From NCBI RefSeq assembly GCF_001015055.1, contig NZ_BBWZ01000043.1:1-39231 (forward strand): 39,231 nucleotides of DNA, in the 5' to 3' direction. This document shows positions 25,265 through 32,262 of the stretch, piece after piece; the first letter of the stretch is position 1; every line of letters starts with the position of its first letter. The DNA is from Aneurinibacillus tyrosinisolvens. Its GTDB lineage: Bacteria; Bacillota; Bacilli; Aneurinibacillales; Aneurinibacillaceae. The notes under the pieces are model-generated. The model was given only the letters and a program-made list of their open reading frames with translations. It was not told the DNA's origin and made no database searches. Position numbers and translations under genes: made by a program.

Positions 25265-25383
25265 TGTAGTGTAATTAATCACTATGAATTGGTCCAGTTC
25301 TTGTTGGTATGAACGATATAACTTTATCACGCAAAAAAACAGGGCATCATAAAGGGGAACACATTTGAAGGGAGTAATAGCCA

Positions 25384-25938
25384 ATGCAAAGAAGAAAAGT
25401 ATCAGTTTTACTGTTATTGTTTCTCTTCATAACTACCATCTCCGTCCAAGCACAAGAGAATCCAGCTTTTGCTGTGGTCAGGAAATACATTGATACCCTA
25501 AACCAACATAACTGGAATACTATTCCTCAACTTTGGGTTAAGGAACGAAGAAAAGACCTTGCCGATCAAATAAATAGCAAGGAAAATCAAGAAAAGAAGC
25601 TTGGTTTCTTCAATATCAAAAAAGCAAAACTTGTTGCATGGAAGGAATTGCCCCCTGAGTTTGGGCAAATTTATATCCCACCGCATTATGTAGATAAATT
25701 TGAAGGTATGAGATATTTTTATGTTGCCGTTGATTATGAAGTACATAAACAAAATAAACGTCGCATTAATGGATTGAACTATTTCATTATTGTTGTAGCT
25801 AAAGAAAATGGGGAGTGGAAAATCGCTTTGACTCCAGGTCCGCCTGTCACTCACATTATTCATGCTGGTTATGGGTTTGGAACAGATGATGAAAAGACAT
25901 ATGACGAAAGGAGAGCAATGTTTTTTCATAACCGATAG
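25384..25938 (+). CDS. Secreted protein, NTF2/SnoaL-like fold suspected (array gene)
   Basis: 184 residues, ATG after GAAGGGAG. Sec signal peptide MQRRKVSVLLLLFLFITTIS cut near VQA-QE. The mature protein has AFAVVRKYIDTLNQHNWNTI near its start and LNYFIIVVAKENGEWKIAL near its end, a pattern common in NTF2-like or DUF4829-type extracytoplasmic proteins (inference). It ends with THIIHAGYGFGTDDEKTYDE. Role unknown. A hairpin terminator follows at 25956-25995. Confidence 0.7.
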   Translation: MQRRKVSVLLLLFLFITTISVQAQENPAFAVVRKYIDTLNQHNWNTIPQLWVKERRKDLADQINSKENQEKKLGFFNIKKAKLVAWKELPPEFGQIYIPPHYVDKFEGMRYFYVAVDYEVHKQNKRRINGLNYFIIVVAKENGEWKIALTPGPPVTHIIHAGYGFGTDDEKTYDERRAMFFHNR

Positions 25939-25955
25939 CATTTAATATATAAATG

Positions 25956-25995
25956 AAAGCGGATACCACAATTCTTGCATCAGTGTCTGCTTTTT
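25956..25995 (+). terminator. Terminator after the secreted protein gene
   Basis: AAAGCGGATAC pairs with GTGTCTGCTTT (two G-T pairs) followed by TT; loop of 16 bases. Confidence 0.65.
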
Positions 25996-26063
25996 ATGTC
26001 CAATGACTCGGAACACCTTTTGAAATTCTTTACTTCACTACCATGAAAATTACTCCTCAAAAA

Positions 26064-26237
26064 TCCTAGTGGGCAGTTCAAAAATTATTTTCATACTCTG
26101 TGGTGCAGGACTTTTTATGCTGCATGGATGGCTAACGGGCAGAATAGTTCAATAACCTAGGTAGGATTTGATTAAAGCACGCTTTGGTTAGGTTTCGGCT
26201 CACGAATTGTTCCATTAACGGGAGATAGTTGAAAATA
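26064..26237 (+). repeat. Cluster of three partial array repeats
   Basis: CCTAGTGGGCAGTTCAA (26065-26081), a terminator-like GTGCAGGACTTTTTATGC plus GGCTAACGGGCAGAATAG (26103-26156), and TTCCATTAACGGGAGATAG with TTGAA (26210-26234). Three B halves within 175 bp suggest repeated loss or gain of cassettes at this point. No gene lies between 25939 and 26252. Confidence 0.6.
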
Positions 26238-26252
26238 ATCATAATAATTTCT

Positions 26253-26266
26253 GGACTATTCGTTCC
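26253..26266. promoter_or_regulatory. TetR-type operator, copy 1
   Basis: GGACTATTCGTTCC upstream of the tetR start; 12 of 14 bases are shared with the copy at 26900-26913. Confidence 0.55.
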
Positions 26267-26306
26267 GGAAATGTTAAATTTCAATATAAGCAAGGGGGAG
26301 ATGAAA

Positions 26307-26882
26307 ATGGGGAGGTTAAAAGAGTTTGATAAAGATGCCGTATTACATAAGGCAATGCTGGTTTTTTGGGAAAAAGGATATGAGTCCACGAGTATCCCTG
26401 ACTTGATAGGTTCAATGGGCATAAGCCGCTCAAGCCTTTATGAAACTTTTGTTGATAAAAAGACACTATATTTAGAGACTATCGAACATTATAAGAAAGT
26501 TAGACAAAAGAAGAGAGAGTTACTTTTAAATGCTCCAACTGCAAAAGAAGGAATAAAGGAACTTTTCATTTCACACATAGACTCAGCATACGATGAAAAT
26601 TTTCCCAAGGGTTGTATGATAACAAATGCAGCTGTGACAGTAGTGGGTGCTGACAGCACATTTTCGCAATTAGTCAAGGATAACTTTGATAACTTAGAGA
26701 AGATGTTTTATGAAGTTTTGCAAAAAGGACAGTATTCTGGAGAAATACATAAAACTAAAGATATAAAAGTTCTTTCGTGTTTGCTTTTAAATCTAAATCA
26801 TAGTATCAACTTACTTTCTAAAGTAAAAAAGGAGAAACAGGTACTTTACGATATGATTGATACAGTATTGGATTTGATATAA
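26307..26882 (+). CDS. TetR/AcrR-family transcriptional regulator
   Basis: ATG 26307 (MGRLKEFDKDAVLHKAM) is chosen because GGGGGAG lies 6 bases upstream; the open frame extends further 5' without support. It gives 191 residues. N-terminal HTH: ALHKAM-type helix, then KGYESTSIPDLIGSMGIS and RSSLYETFVDKKTLYLETIE (about 25-60). The C-terminal ligand/dimer domain has FPKGCMITNAAVTVVGAD. It is 65 bp upstream of a dehydrogenase and the pair shares a duplicated operator, so autoregulation and control of the dehydrogenase are inferred. Family members commonly sense electrophiles or small toxic compounds. Confidence 0.85.
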   Translation: MGRLKEFDKDAVLHKAMLVFWEKGYESTSIPDLIGSMGISRSSLYETFVDKKTLYLETIEHYKKVRQKKRELLLNAPTAKEGIKELFISHIDSAYDENFPKGCMITNAAVTVVGADSTFSQLVKDNFDNLEKMFYEVLQKGQYSGEIHKTKDIKVLSCLLLNLNHSINLLSKVKKEKQVLYDMIDTVLDLI

Positions 26883-26899
26883 ATTTTTTTACTTTTTAT

Positions 26900-26913
26900 G
26901 GACTGATCGTTCC
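26900..26913. promoter_or_regulatory. TetR-type operator, copy 2
   Basis: GGACTGATCGTTCC with a central GATC, between tetR and the dehydrogenase gene. Confidence 0.55.
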
Positions 26914-26947
26914 AAAAAAGTAATCAACTAAATTGAGGAGTGAAAAT

Positions 26948-27811
26948 ATGAGAGTTTCATTAATAGGGCTTGGTAATATGGGCTTGCCAATAGCAGAAAA
27001 CATTTTAAAAAATGGTCACGAATTAGTTGTCTATAACAGAACAGAAAGTAAAGTTAAAGACCTTGCATCTAAAGGGGCTGAAGTTGCACGAACTGCAGCA
27101 GAAGCAGCAAGGGAAACAGGAATTGTATTCACAGTGCTTTCTGATGATAAAGCTGCTGAGGATGTTGTATACGGTGATACAGGAATTATAAATGGTCTTA
27201 AAAATGGGGGAATCCATGTTTCGATTAGTACACTTAGCGTTGATTTGTCCGAGAAATTAGCAAGAGACCACTTAAGTCATCATCAGCATTTTGTATCTTC
27301 AACCGTCTTAGGTCGACCTGATGCGGCTGCTTCAGCAGCTTTACGTTTAATAGTGGCAGGACCAGAAGAAGCAAGAAATAAAATTATGCCAATTTTAAAG
27401 ATATTGGGACAGGATATATTTGTTGTGGGAGATGAAGGATATTTATCAAATGTTGTTAAATTAGGAAATAACTTTTTAATTGTTTCTATGTTAGAAGCTT
27501 TGTCAGAGATACTGGCTATGGTTGAAAAATATGGAATTGAACCAAAACAATTCCTGAATGTGGTTAATACCTTGTTTGGTTCACCAGTGTATAAAAACTA
27601 CGGAAATATTATAGCTGAAAACAACTTTGAACCAGCTGGTTTTAAAATGAAACTTGGTTTAAAGGATGTAGATCTTATGATTGCGGCTGCCAATAAAGTT
27701 TCTGTTCAATTACCAAGTGCAGAACTTGCTAAGAATAATTTTTCAGAAGCTGTATCAAGGGGATGGGGAGAATTAGATTGGGCAGCTCTAATTAAATTAA
27801 TGAAGCATTAA
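26948..27811 (+). CDS. NAD(P)-dependent beta-hydroxyacid dehydrogenase / imine-reductase-like
   Basis: ATG 26948 follows GAGGAG at good spacing; the frame also holds a TTG at 26933 that would place the site inside the gene. About 287 residues. N-terminal Rossmann motif MRVSLIGLGNMGLPIAENIL with VVYNRTESK at the end of beta2 (Arg suggests NADP). The substrate loop is STVLGRPDAAASAAL and the catalytic-type Lys is in VVKLGNNFLIVSMLEA. This is the 3-hydroxyisobutyrate dehydrogenase/GLYR1 family. Substrate unknown; pairing with TetR suggests an inducible detoxification reductase (inference). Only hairpin A of the repeat follows. Confidence 0.85.
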   Translation: MRVSLIGLGNMGLPIAENILKNGHELVVYNRTESKVKDLASKGAEVARTAAEAARETGIVFTVLSDDKAAEDVVYGDTGIINGLKNGGIHVSISTLSVDLSEKLARDHLSHHQHFVSSTVLGRPDAAASAALRLIVAGPEEARNKIMPILKILGQDIFVVGDEGYLSNVVKLGNNFLIVSMLEALSEILAMVEKYGIEPKQFLNVVNTLFGSPVYKNYGNIIAENNFEPAGFKMKLGLKDVDLMIAAANKVSVQLPSAELAKNNFSEAVSRGWGELDWAALIKLMKH

Positions 27812-27817
27812 AATATT

Positions 27818-27852
27818 TTTTGTTCAACTAACGGGAATCATTAGTTGAATAA
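27818..27852 (+). repeat. Array repeat, hairpin A only
   Basis: TTGTTCAACTAACGGGAATC with ATTAGTTGAATAA: a 9-bp stem TTCAACTAA/TTAGTTGAA. The expected terminator and B half are absent here; a B half occurs at 28405. Confidence 0.8.
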
Positions 27853-27891
27853 ACAGGGATTTAACAATTTACAGGTAGTCATACCAATTAT

Positions 27892-27923
27892 AAAAAGCAT
27901 CTCATGGTATAGAGGTGCTTTTT
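27892..27923. terminator. Bidirectional terminator
   Basis: AAAAAGCATCT and AGAGGTGCTTTTT form a hairpin with T-runs both ways. It serves the dehydrogenase gene and the convergent minus-strand gene. Confidence 0.75.
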
Positions 27924-27933
27924 ACTATTTAGC

Positions 27934-28287
27934 TTATTCCCATAAATTCTTGGGGTATGAATACATAAAAGCTTTTTCGTTACTATAAGGAAGCACGATC
28001 CAAGAAACTGTGTTGTTGTCAGAAGGTGCATTTATATAAGGGGACTCCTGGGTCTGAAAAAGCTGATGAGCTTCGTCACTTTCTTTATAGGGAATCATAG
28101 GAACGGAAGTGAAATTCAATGTTCCATTGTAAATCAACAATTTGCCGTTGACATGTACGGCTGGAGCGAGTGAAGCAATACGATATAAGTGATTTGTTAT
28201 CGGAACATAAGCATTTGCCCATAAATACAAATCCATCATTAAAAATATTAAAAGTGACCAAAATGCTGTATAAACACGTTTCTTCAA
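27934..28287 (-). CDS. Exported or membrane-anchored hypothetical protein, inverted in the array
   Basis: Start at TTG 28287: GGGGAGGG lies 6 bases upstream, whereas the ATG at 28302 overlaps that site. 117 residues: MKKRVYTAFWSLLIFLMMDL then YLWANAYVPITNHLYRIASL, i.e. an N-terminal membrane anchor or uncleaved signal, followed by a small soluble domain with HVNGKLLIYNGTLNFTSVPM and NTVSWIVLPYSNEKAFMYSY. No family recognised. The only gene of the array on the minus strand; it lies between a lone hairpin A and a lone hairpin B, as if inserted into a repeat unit. Confidence 0.6.
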   Translation of the reverse strand: MKKRVYTAFWSLLIFLMMDLYLWANAYVPITNHLYRIASLAPAVHVNGKLLIYNGTLNFTSVPMIPYKESDEAHQLFQTQESPYINAPSDNNTVSWIVLPYSNEKAFMYSYPKNLWE

Positions 28288-28404
28288 AAAATCCCTCCCC
28301 ATTTAATTAAGCAGTGGATTGCTTCATTCTTATGTCTTTAGGGACAAAATGAGAATTGATTTTTAATTAATATCGTACAAGTTTTAATTATTACGTTGGC
28401 AGAG

Positions 28405-28438
28405 TTTACTCAGCTAACGGGCAGGATACTTGAAGAGT
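28405..28438 (+). repeat. Array repeat, hairpin B only
   Basis: ACTCAGCTAACGGGCAGGAT then ACTTGAAGA. It completes the A half at 27818. Confidence 0.65.
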
Positions 28439-28501
28439 TGAATAAAAATTAACACTAGAATAATTTTACCAAATATTGTATTGTTGGTAGGGAGGAGTGA
28501 T

Positions 28502-29032
28502 TTGATTTTGTTTGTGAATATGAGAAGAAGTGAGTTCGAATCAATAGAAGACTTAATGCTTGGAATAACGTGTTTTGAGCCAATGATCCAAGTGTATAAA
28601 ACGGAACGAATGTTTGATAATGATCTAACTGAATTCTATAAGAGATTAACCAAAGGACAACAAGCGTTGTTTATGTTCCACGTGTATTATAACCACGCAA
28701 TTAGATCATTAACCGAATTATATTGGTGGAGTGCTTATTTTCTTGCTCAACCAAAAATATGGTCAGAAATCAAAAGTGGATTGCAGTATTTCAAGGATGA
28801 TACCATGCTATTATTCATTGATGAAATTGAAAAAGTTCTTAAAAAGTATAATCAACCCAGTAGTTTAATGGAATTTAAAGTTACACGTGAAGACCTTGAC
28901 CGCAATCAGGAACTTCTTGATTGCATAAGTTCACTTAACACAATTTTACACAAAATCGCTCCATCGACTCTAAAGCGAATTGGTATATACATCAGAACCA
29001 ACCCTGATGAATTCGTACAAATGGAAGATTAG
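28502..29032 (+). CDS. Hypothetical cytosolic protein (array gene)
   Basis: TTG 28502 is chosen since GGGAGGAG lies 4-7 bases upstream; an in-frame TTG at 28481 is 5' of that site. About 176 residues, soluble, aromatic-rich helices: LTEFYKRLTKGQQALFMFHV, ELYWWSAYFLAQPKIWSEI, then MLLFIDEIEKVLKKYNQPS. It somewhat resembles DUF4375-type immunity-associated proteins, but I would not assign it. A possible promoter is TTGAAT (28438-28443) with TAATTT 17 bp on. Followed by repeat unit 11. Confidence 0.6.
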   Translation: MILFVNMRRSEFESIEDLMLGITCFEPMIQVYKTERMFDNDLTEFYKRLTKGQQALFMFHVYYNHAIRSLTELYWWSAYFLAQPKIWSEIKSGLQYFKDDTMLLFIDEIEKVLKKYNQPSSLMEFKVTREDLDRNQELLDCISSLNTILHKIAPSTLKRIGIYIRTNPDEFVQMED

Positions 29033-29053
29033 TTTTGCATCTCATTTTCGTAC

Positions 29054-29142
29054 TTTATTCAACTATCGGGGATCGTTAGCAAAGTAAGGCTGCTTCGGCA
29101 ACCGTTTTTCATTTATTGAACTGTTGGGCAGTTTAATCAAAT
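29054..29142 (+). repeat. Array repeat unit 11 (last full copy)
   Basis: TTCAACTATCGGGGATCGTTAG, terminator AAGGCTGC TTCGGCAACCG with T5, hairpin B TTGAACTGTTGGGCAGTTTAA. It marks the right edge of the array. Confidence 0.85.
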
Positions 29143-29574
29143 AAGGAATATAATTTGTATTTCCTTATATGTTAAAATTCGGGTATATTTTTCCAAAAAA
29201 CACACAAAAAGAGGGTGAAGAATGTGGGGGAATCCCAATTAATAAAAAAGTATCTATTAGCAAGCTGAATAGTTACAAAAATTATATCTGTATAAAAAAC
29301 TAACTGTATAATTATACGAATTAACCTTAATCCACCCTCCTGTTGAATAAATTTTTGTCTTACTAAATATGAATTTTTACTATAAATTTGAAGTTATATT
29401 ATTTAATTATAGTTTCTAATCATAAAGATGCTAATGTTTTTCGACTGATTAATTCTTAAAATCTAACTAATTATAAATTTTTGTCCAGATTAATATGATA
29501 CATGTCTTACTAATTATGACAAATAACAATAAGTATTGTGATTTGTCATAATTGGTTGGAATGGTATCAAAGTA

Positions 29575-29619
29575 AAACGGCATTAAAGGACTATTTCCTT
29601 GGTGCCGTTTTTTTTTGCA
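29575..29619 (+). terminator. Orphan intrinsic terminator
   Basis: AAAACGGCA pairs with TGCCGTTTT, with an inner AAGG/CCTT stem, followed by nine T. The upstream 430 bp hold no protein gene, so it may end a small RNA. Confidence 0.75.
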
Positions 29620-29699
29620 TTAAAATTTAAGTTAAAACTACCTTATAACACAATCAAGAACGTATATGTTGATTATTTTGACGCTCCACAGCGGAACGG

Positions 29700-29729
29700 T
29701 TGCTAGGAGAACGAATACAGTAGTAATAT
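29700..29729 (+). promoter_or_regulatory. Probable sigma-A promoter of the chaperone operon
   Basis: TTGCTA, 18-bp spacer, TAATAT. No CIRCE element (TTAGCACTC-N9-GAGTGCTAA) is visible, so HrcA control is unlikely. Confidence 0.45.
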
Positions 29730-29772
29730 AATAAAGAAAAGAGATGAACGGGAACAAGGAAAGGAGACTCTC

Positions 29773-30408
29773 ATGGGTTTATGGGGTTTTTTTGGTAGAA
29801 AAAAAGAGAACGAGCAAATCTACGACGTTCTGCAACAGTTCGAACAGCGTATGCTGCGGCAAATATCAGAAGCATATACCAACACATCCACTTCTGTAAA
29901 TGAATTATCCCAGCAAGTACAGGAAATTCGCGAACAGATAACGAAACTTACACGTATGCAGTACAAAGCAACCCAAACGGTACAAGAACAACTCGAACAA
30001 ATGGCGGCGAATGTGGAGACGGTGCGGCAGATACAAGCGGGCGCGCAGGCGCAGCAAGTTCATGCGCTGCTGGAGCAAAACATTCGCTGGCTGGATGATA
30101 TCGATCAGTTATGTGCGCATCTGCAGGGGGAACAAGAAAACAAATGGGGGCCAACGCTGCGCGTCTGGGCGGAGAAATTACTGAGTGTTCTTGCAGAAAA
30201 TGGAATCTATGAAATCGAAGTGAGGGGGAAGGCGTTTAATCCCCAGTTTGCCGAATCGCTTGGAACACGTGCCTTAGAAGAAATAGATGTATCCGAAACA
30301 AGCCCTGTCCCTTATCAGGTGACAGAAGTGATTCGGCGGGGATTTGCAGACCGCGATGGGCGTGTCTTGCGCAAGGCCCAGGTGATTACGTTAGCGTCGG
30401 GACAATAA
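29773..30408 (+). CDS. GrpE-like nucleotide exchange factor
   Basis: 211 residues, ATG after AAAGGAGA. The N-terminal half is a long coiled coil (YDVLQQFEQRMLRQISEAYT through VQEQLEQMAANVETVRQIQA). The C-terminal part is the GrpE beta domain: FNPQFAESLGTRALEEIDV and VTEVIRRGFADRDGRVLRKA with a final VITL strand. The protein is longer and more divergent than housekeeping GrpE and is next to an Hsp70 gene 27 bp downstream. It should release ADP from that Hsp70. Assignment rests on the C-terminal motif and gene order. Confidence 0.75.
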   Translation: MGLWGFFGRKKENEQIYDVLQQFEQRMLRQISEAYTNTSTSVNELSQQVQEIREQITKLTRMQYKATQTVQEQLEQMAANVETVRQIQAGAQAQQVHALLEQNIRWLDDIDQLCAHLQGEQENKWGPTLRVWAEKLLSVLAENGIYEIEVRGKAFNPQFAESLGTRALEEIDVSETSPVPYQVTEVIRRGFADRDGRVLRKAQVITLASGQ

Positions 30409-30435
30409 TCTATTAATAGAAAAGAGGGACTGAAC

Positions 30436-32255
30436 TTGAGTACTACCTTTCGTCCAATCGTTGGCATCGACCTTGGCACAACCAATTCTGCCGTATCCTA
30501 CATTCATAAAGGAAAGCCGGAAATCATCCCTTCCCCGCGAAAAGAGCGGATTATTCCTTCGGTTGTGCTTATCGACCCACAGGGGCACATTGTTGTCGGT
30601 GAAGATGCGCGCGCGGCACTTGTCGCCATGCCTGATCGCACGATAGCGGCGGTAAAACGGAAAATGGGCAGCTCCGAGCGCATTTCGATAGCTGGACAAG
30701 CCTTGCTGCCTCAGGAAATTTCGGCTCTTATTTTAAAAGAACTTAAAAGTTATGTTGATGAAAAGCTGGGTGAAGGCGAAAAAGAAGCGGTCATTACGGT
30801 GCCGGCATATTTTACCGATGAACAGCGGCGTGCTACGAAGCAGGCCGGAGAGCTGGCCGGTTTTGTTGTGGAAAGAATCATCAATGAACCGACGGCAGCG
30901 GCACTGGCCTTCGGTTTGCGAAACAAAAAGAAAGACGGACACGTGCTTGTGTATGATTTGGGGGGCGGCACGTTTGATGTGTCGCTTGTTGAGATGATGA
31001 GCGGGCTAATGGAGGTAAAGGCATCAAGCGGTAATAACGAGTTGGGCGGAGAAGACTTTGACTGGCGGCTTGTGGACTGGTTCGCAGAACAAATTATGGC
31101 TGAACAGGGCATCGATCCGCGAAATGATATTCGAGCAAAAGCACTGTTAAAAGAAGAGGCTGAACGCGTTAAAAAAGGGTTATCTGACGATATATCCGTG
31201 AACGTGGAACTGCCGGTAGTAACCATGAAAGAAGGCGCGCCTGTCGGATTGTTTACGACCGTTACCCGCGAGCGATTTATCTCCCTGATTGATGACTTGC
31301 TGGAAGAGACAATGGTATGTGTGCAAAATGTGCTGCGCGACGCTGGTCTGCAGAAAGACGATATTGATGAAATTTTGCTTGTAGGAGGGTCTACACGCAT
31401 TCCCCGTGTATATGAACGGATAGAGAATTTCCTGGGTAAACAGCCCCGTAACGATGTGAATCCGGATGAAGCAGTAGCGCTCGGAGCGGGCGTACAGGCT
31501 GGCCTTAAATCGGGTGCATTGGCAAAAAGCGGGCTTGTCGTCACAGATGTGGCTCCTTTTTCCATGGGGATTGCAGTACTGAAAGAAGCGGGCTTTACTT
31601 CCCGGCCAGGCGGATTCGCAACCATTATTCCGCGCAATACAACCATTCCGGTTACGAAGACGGAACAGTTTCATACTGTGTATCCCGGACAAACGGCGGT
31701 GCAGATTGAAATATACCAGGGGGAGCACGAATGGGTCAAGTATAACCATAAGCTTGGCGAGTTTTTACTTGAAGGTATTCCGGCCAATATGGAACAAGAG
31801 GAAGCCATTAATGTGACATTTCGCTACAATCTGAACGGAATTCTCGAAGTGACCGCTTCCTGCGTTTCCACTGGAGAGGCGATGAAGGTGACCATCCAGG
31901 ATGCGATTAATCGTGATTCAGAAGCAGCAATAGCGGAAAGCGTGCGTGCGATTGAGGAATTATACGCGCAGAGTAAGGAAGCCGGGGATGAAGAGGAAGA
32001 ATGGGAACTGGAAGAACTGCTCGCTGACGCAGAGTGGGATGAAGACGAAGATATACCGGCGGAAGAGCTGCAGACAGAAGCCGAGCGCCTGCTAAAACAG
32101 GCTGAACGGCTGCGCGCAAGTGCGGTGGGGCGGACAAGACGAGGGTGGAGAGAATAATAGAGCTTCTGCATACCGCACTGCAAGGCAGAGATTCTGATGA
32201 GATACAGCAGGCGCTTGATGAGGCGACGGATTTGCTGATTGAATTGGAGGTATAA
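30436..32255 (+). CDS. Hsp70/DnaK-family chaperone, C-terminal end frameshifted
   Basis: TTG start after AAAGAGGGA. The annotated frame gives 573 residues. ATPase motifs: VGIDLGTTNSAVSYI (9-23), INEPTAAALAFGL, VYDLGGGTFDVSLVE, ILLVGGSTRIPRVYE; then a substrate-binding domain (PRNTTIPVTKTEQF, NGILEVTASC) and helical lid. The linker VTDVAPFSMGI is unlike canonical DnaK (DVTPLSLGI). The frame ends AVGRTRRGWRE at 32157, but the -1 frame continues ADKTRVERIIELLHTALQG then DEIQQALDEATDLLIELEV to 32253-32255, the usual end of Hsp70 lids. A one-base deletion near GGTGGGGCGG (32123-32134) explains this; repaired length is about 606. It works with the flanking GrpE-like and J proteins. Confidence 0.85.
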
Positions 32256-32262
32256 AGATACC

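Larger units (their letters stand above)
29143..29760. other. Gene-free AT-rich stretch with inverted repeats
   Basis: No convincing gene. A strong binding site (GAGGGTGAAGA) precedes a six-codon ORF MWGNPN at 29222-29242, possibly the start of a lost gene. Palindrome GTATAATTATAC at 29306-29317. A perfect 13-bp inverted repeat AATTATGACAAAT (29512-29524) with ATTTGTCATAATT (29541-29553). A terminator AAAACGGCA...TGCCGTTTT plus T-run lies at 29575-29619 with no gene before it. Confidence 0.55.

Noticed and set aside
25498..25941. 147-residue minus-strand ORF opposite the secreted protein gene
   Set aside because: Shadow of a plus-strand gene with signal peptide and binding site; no start context of its own.
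15377..29142. Array repeats as classical integron attC sites
   Set aside because: The elements lack the RYYYAAC/GTTRRRY core pair and contain a terminator between two similar hairpins; no integron integrase is present. Cassette-like is used only as an analogy.
29640..29772. CIRCE heat-shock operator upstream of the chaperone operon
   Set aside because: Neither TTAGCACTC nor its inverted half is present.
30750..31646. 298-residue minus-strand ORF opposite the Hsp70 gene
   Set aside because: It is antisense to a clear Hsp70 coding region with all motifs, and its Ser/Ala-rich composition is a typical shadow of biased codons.
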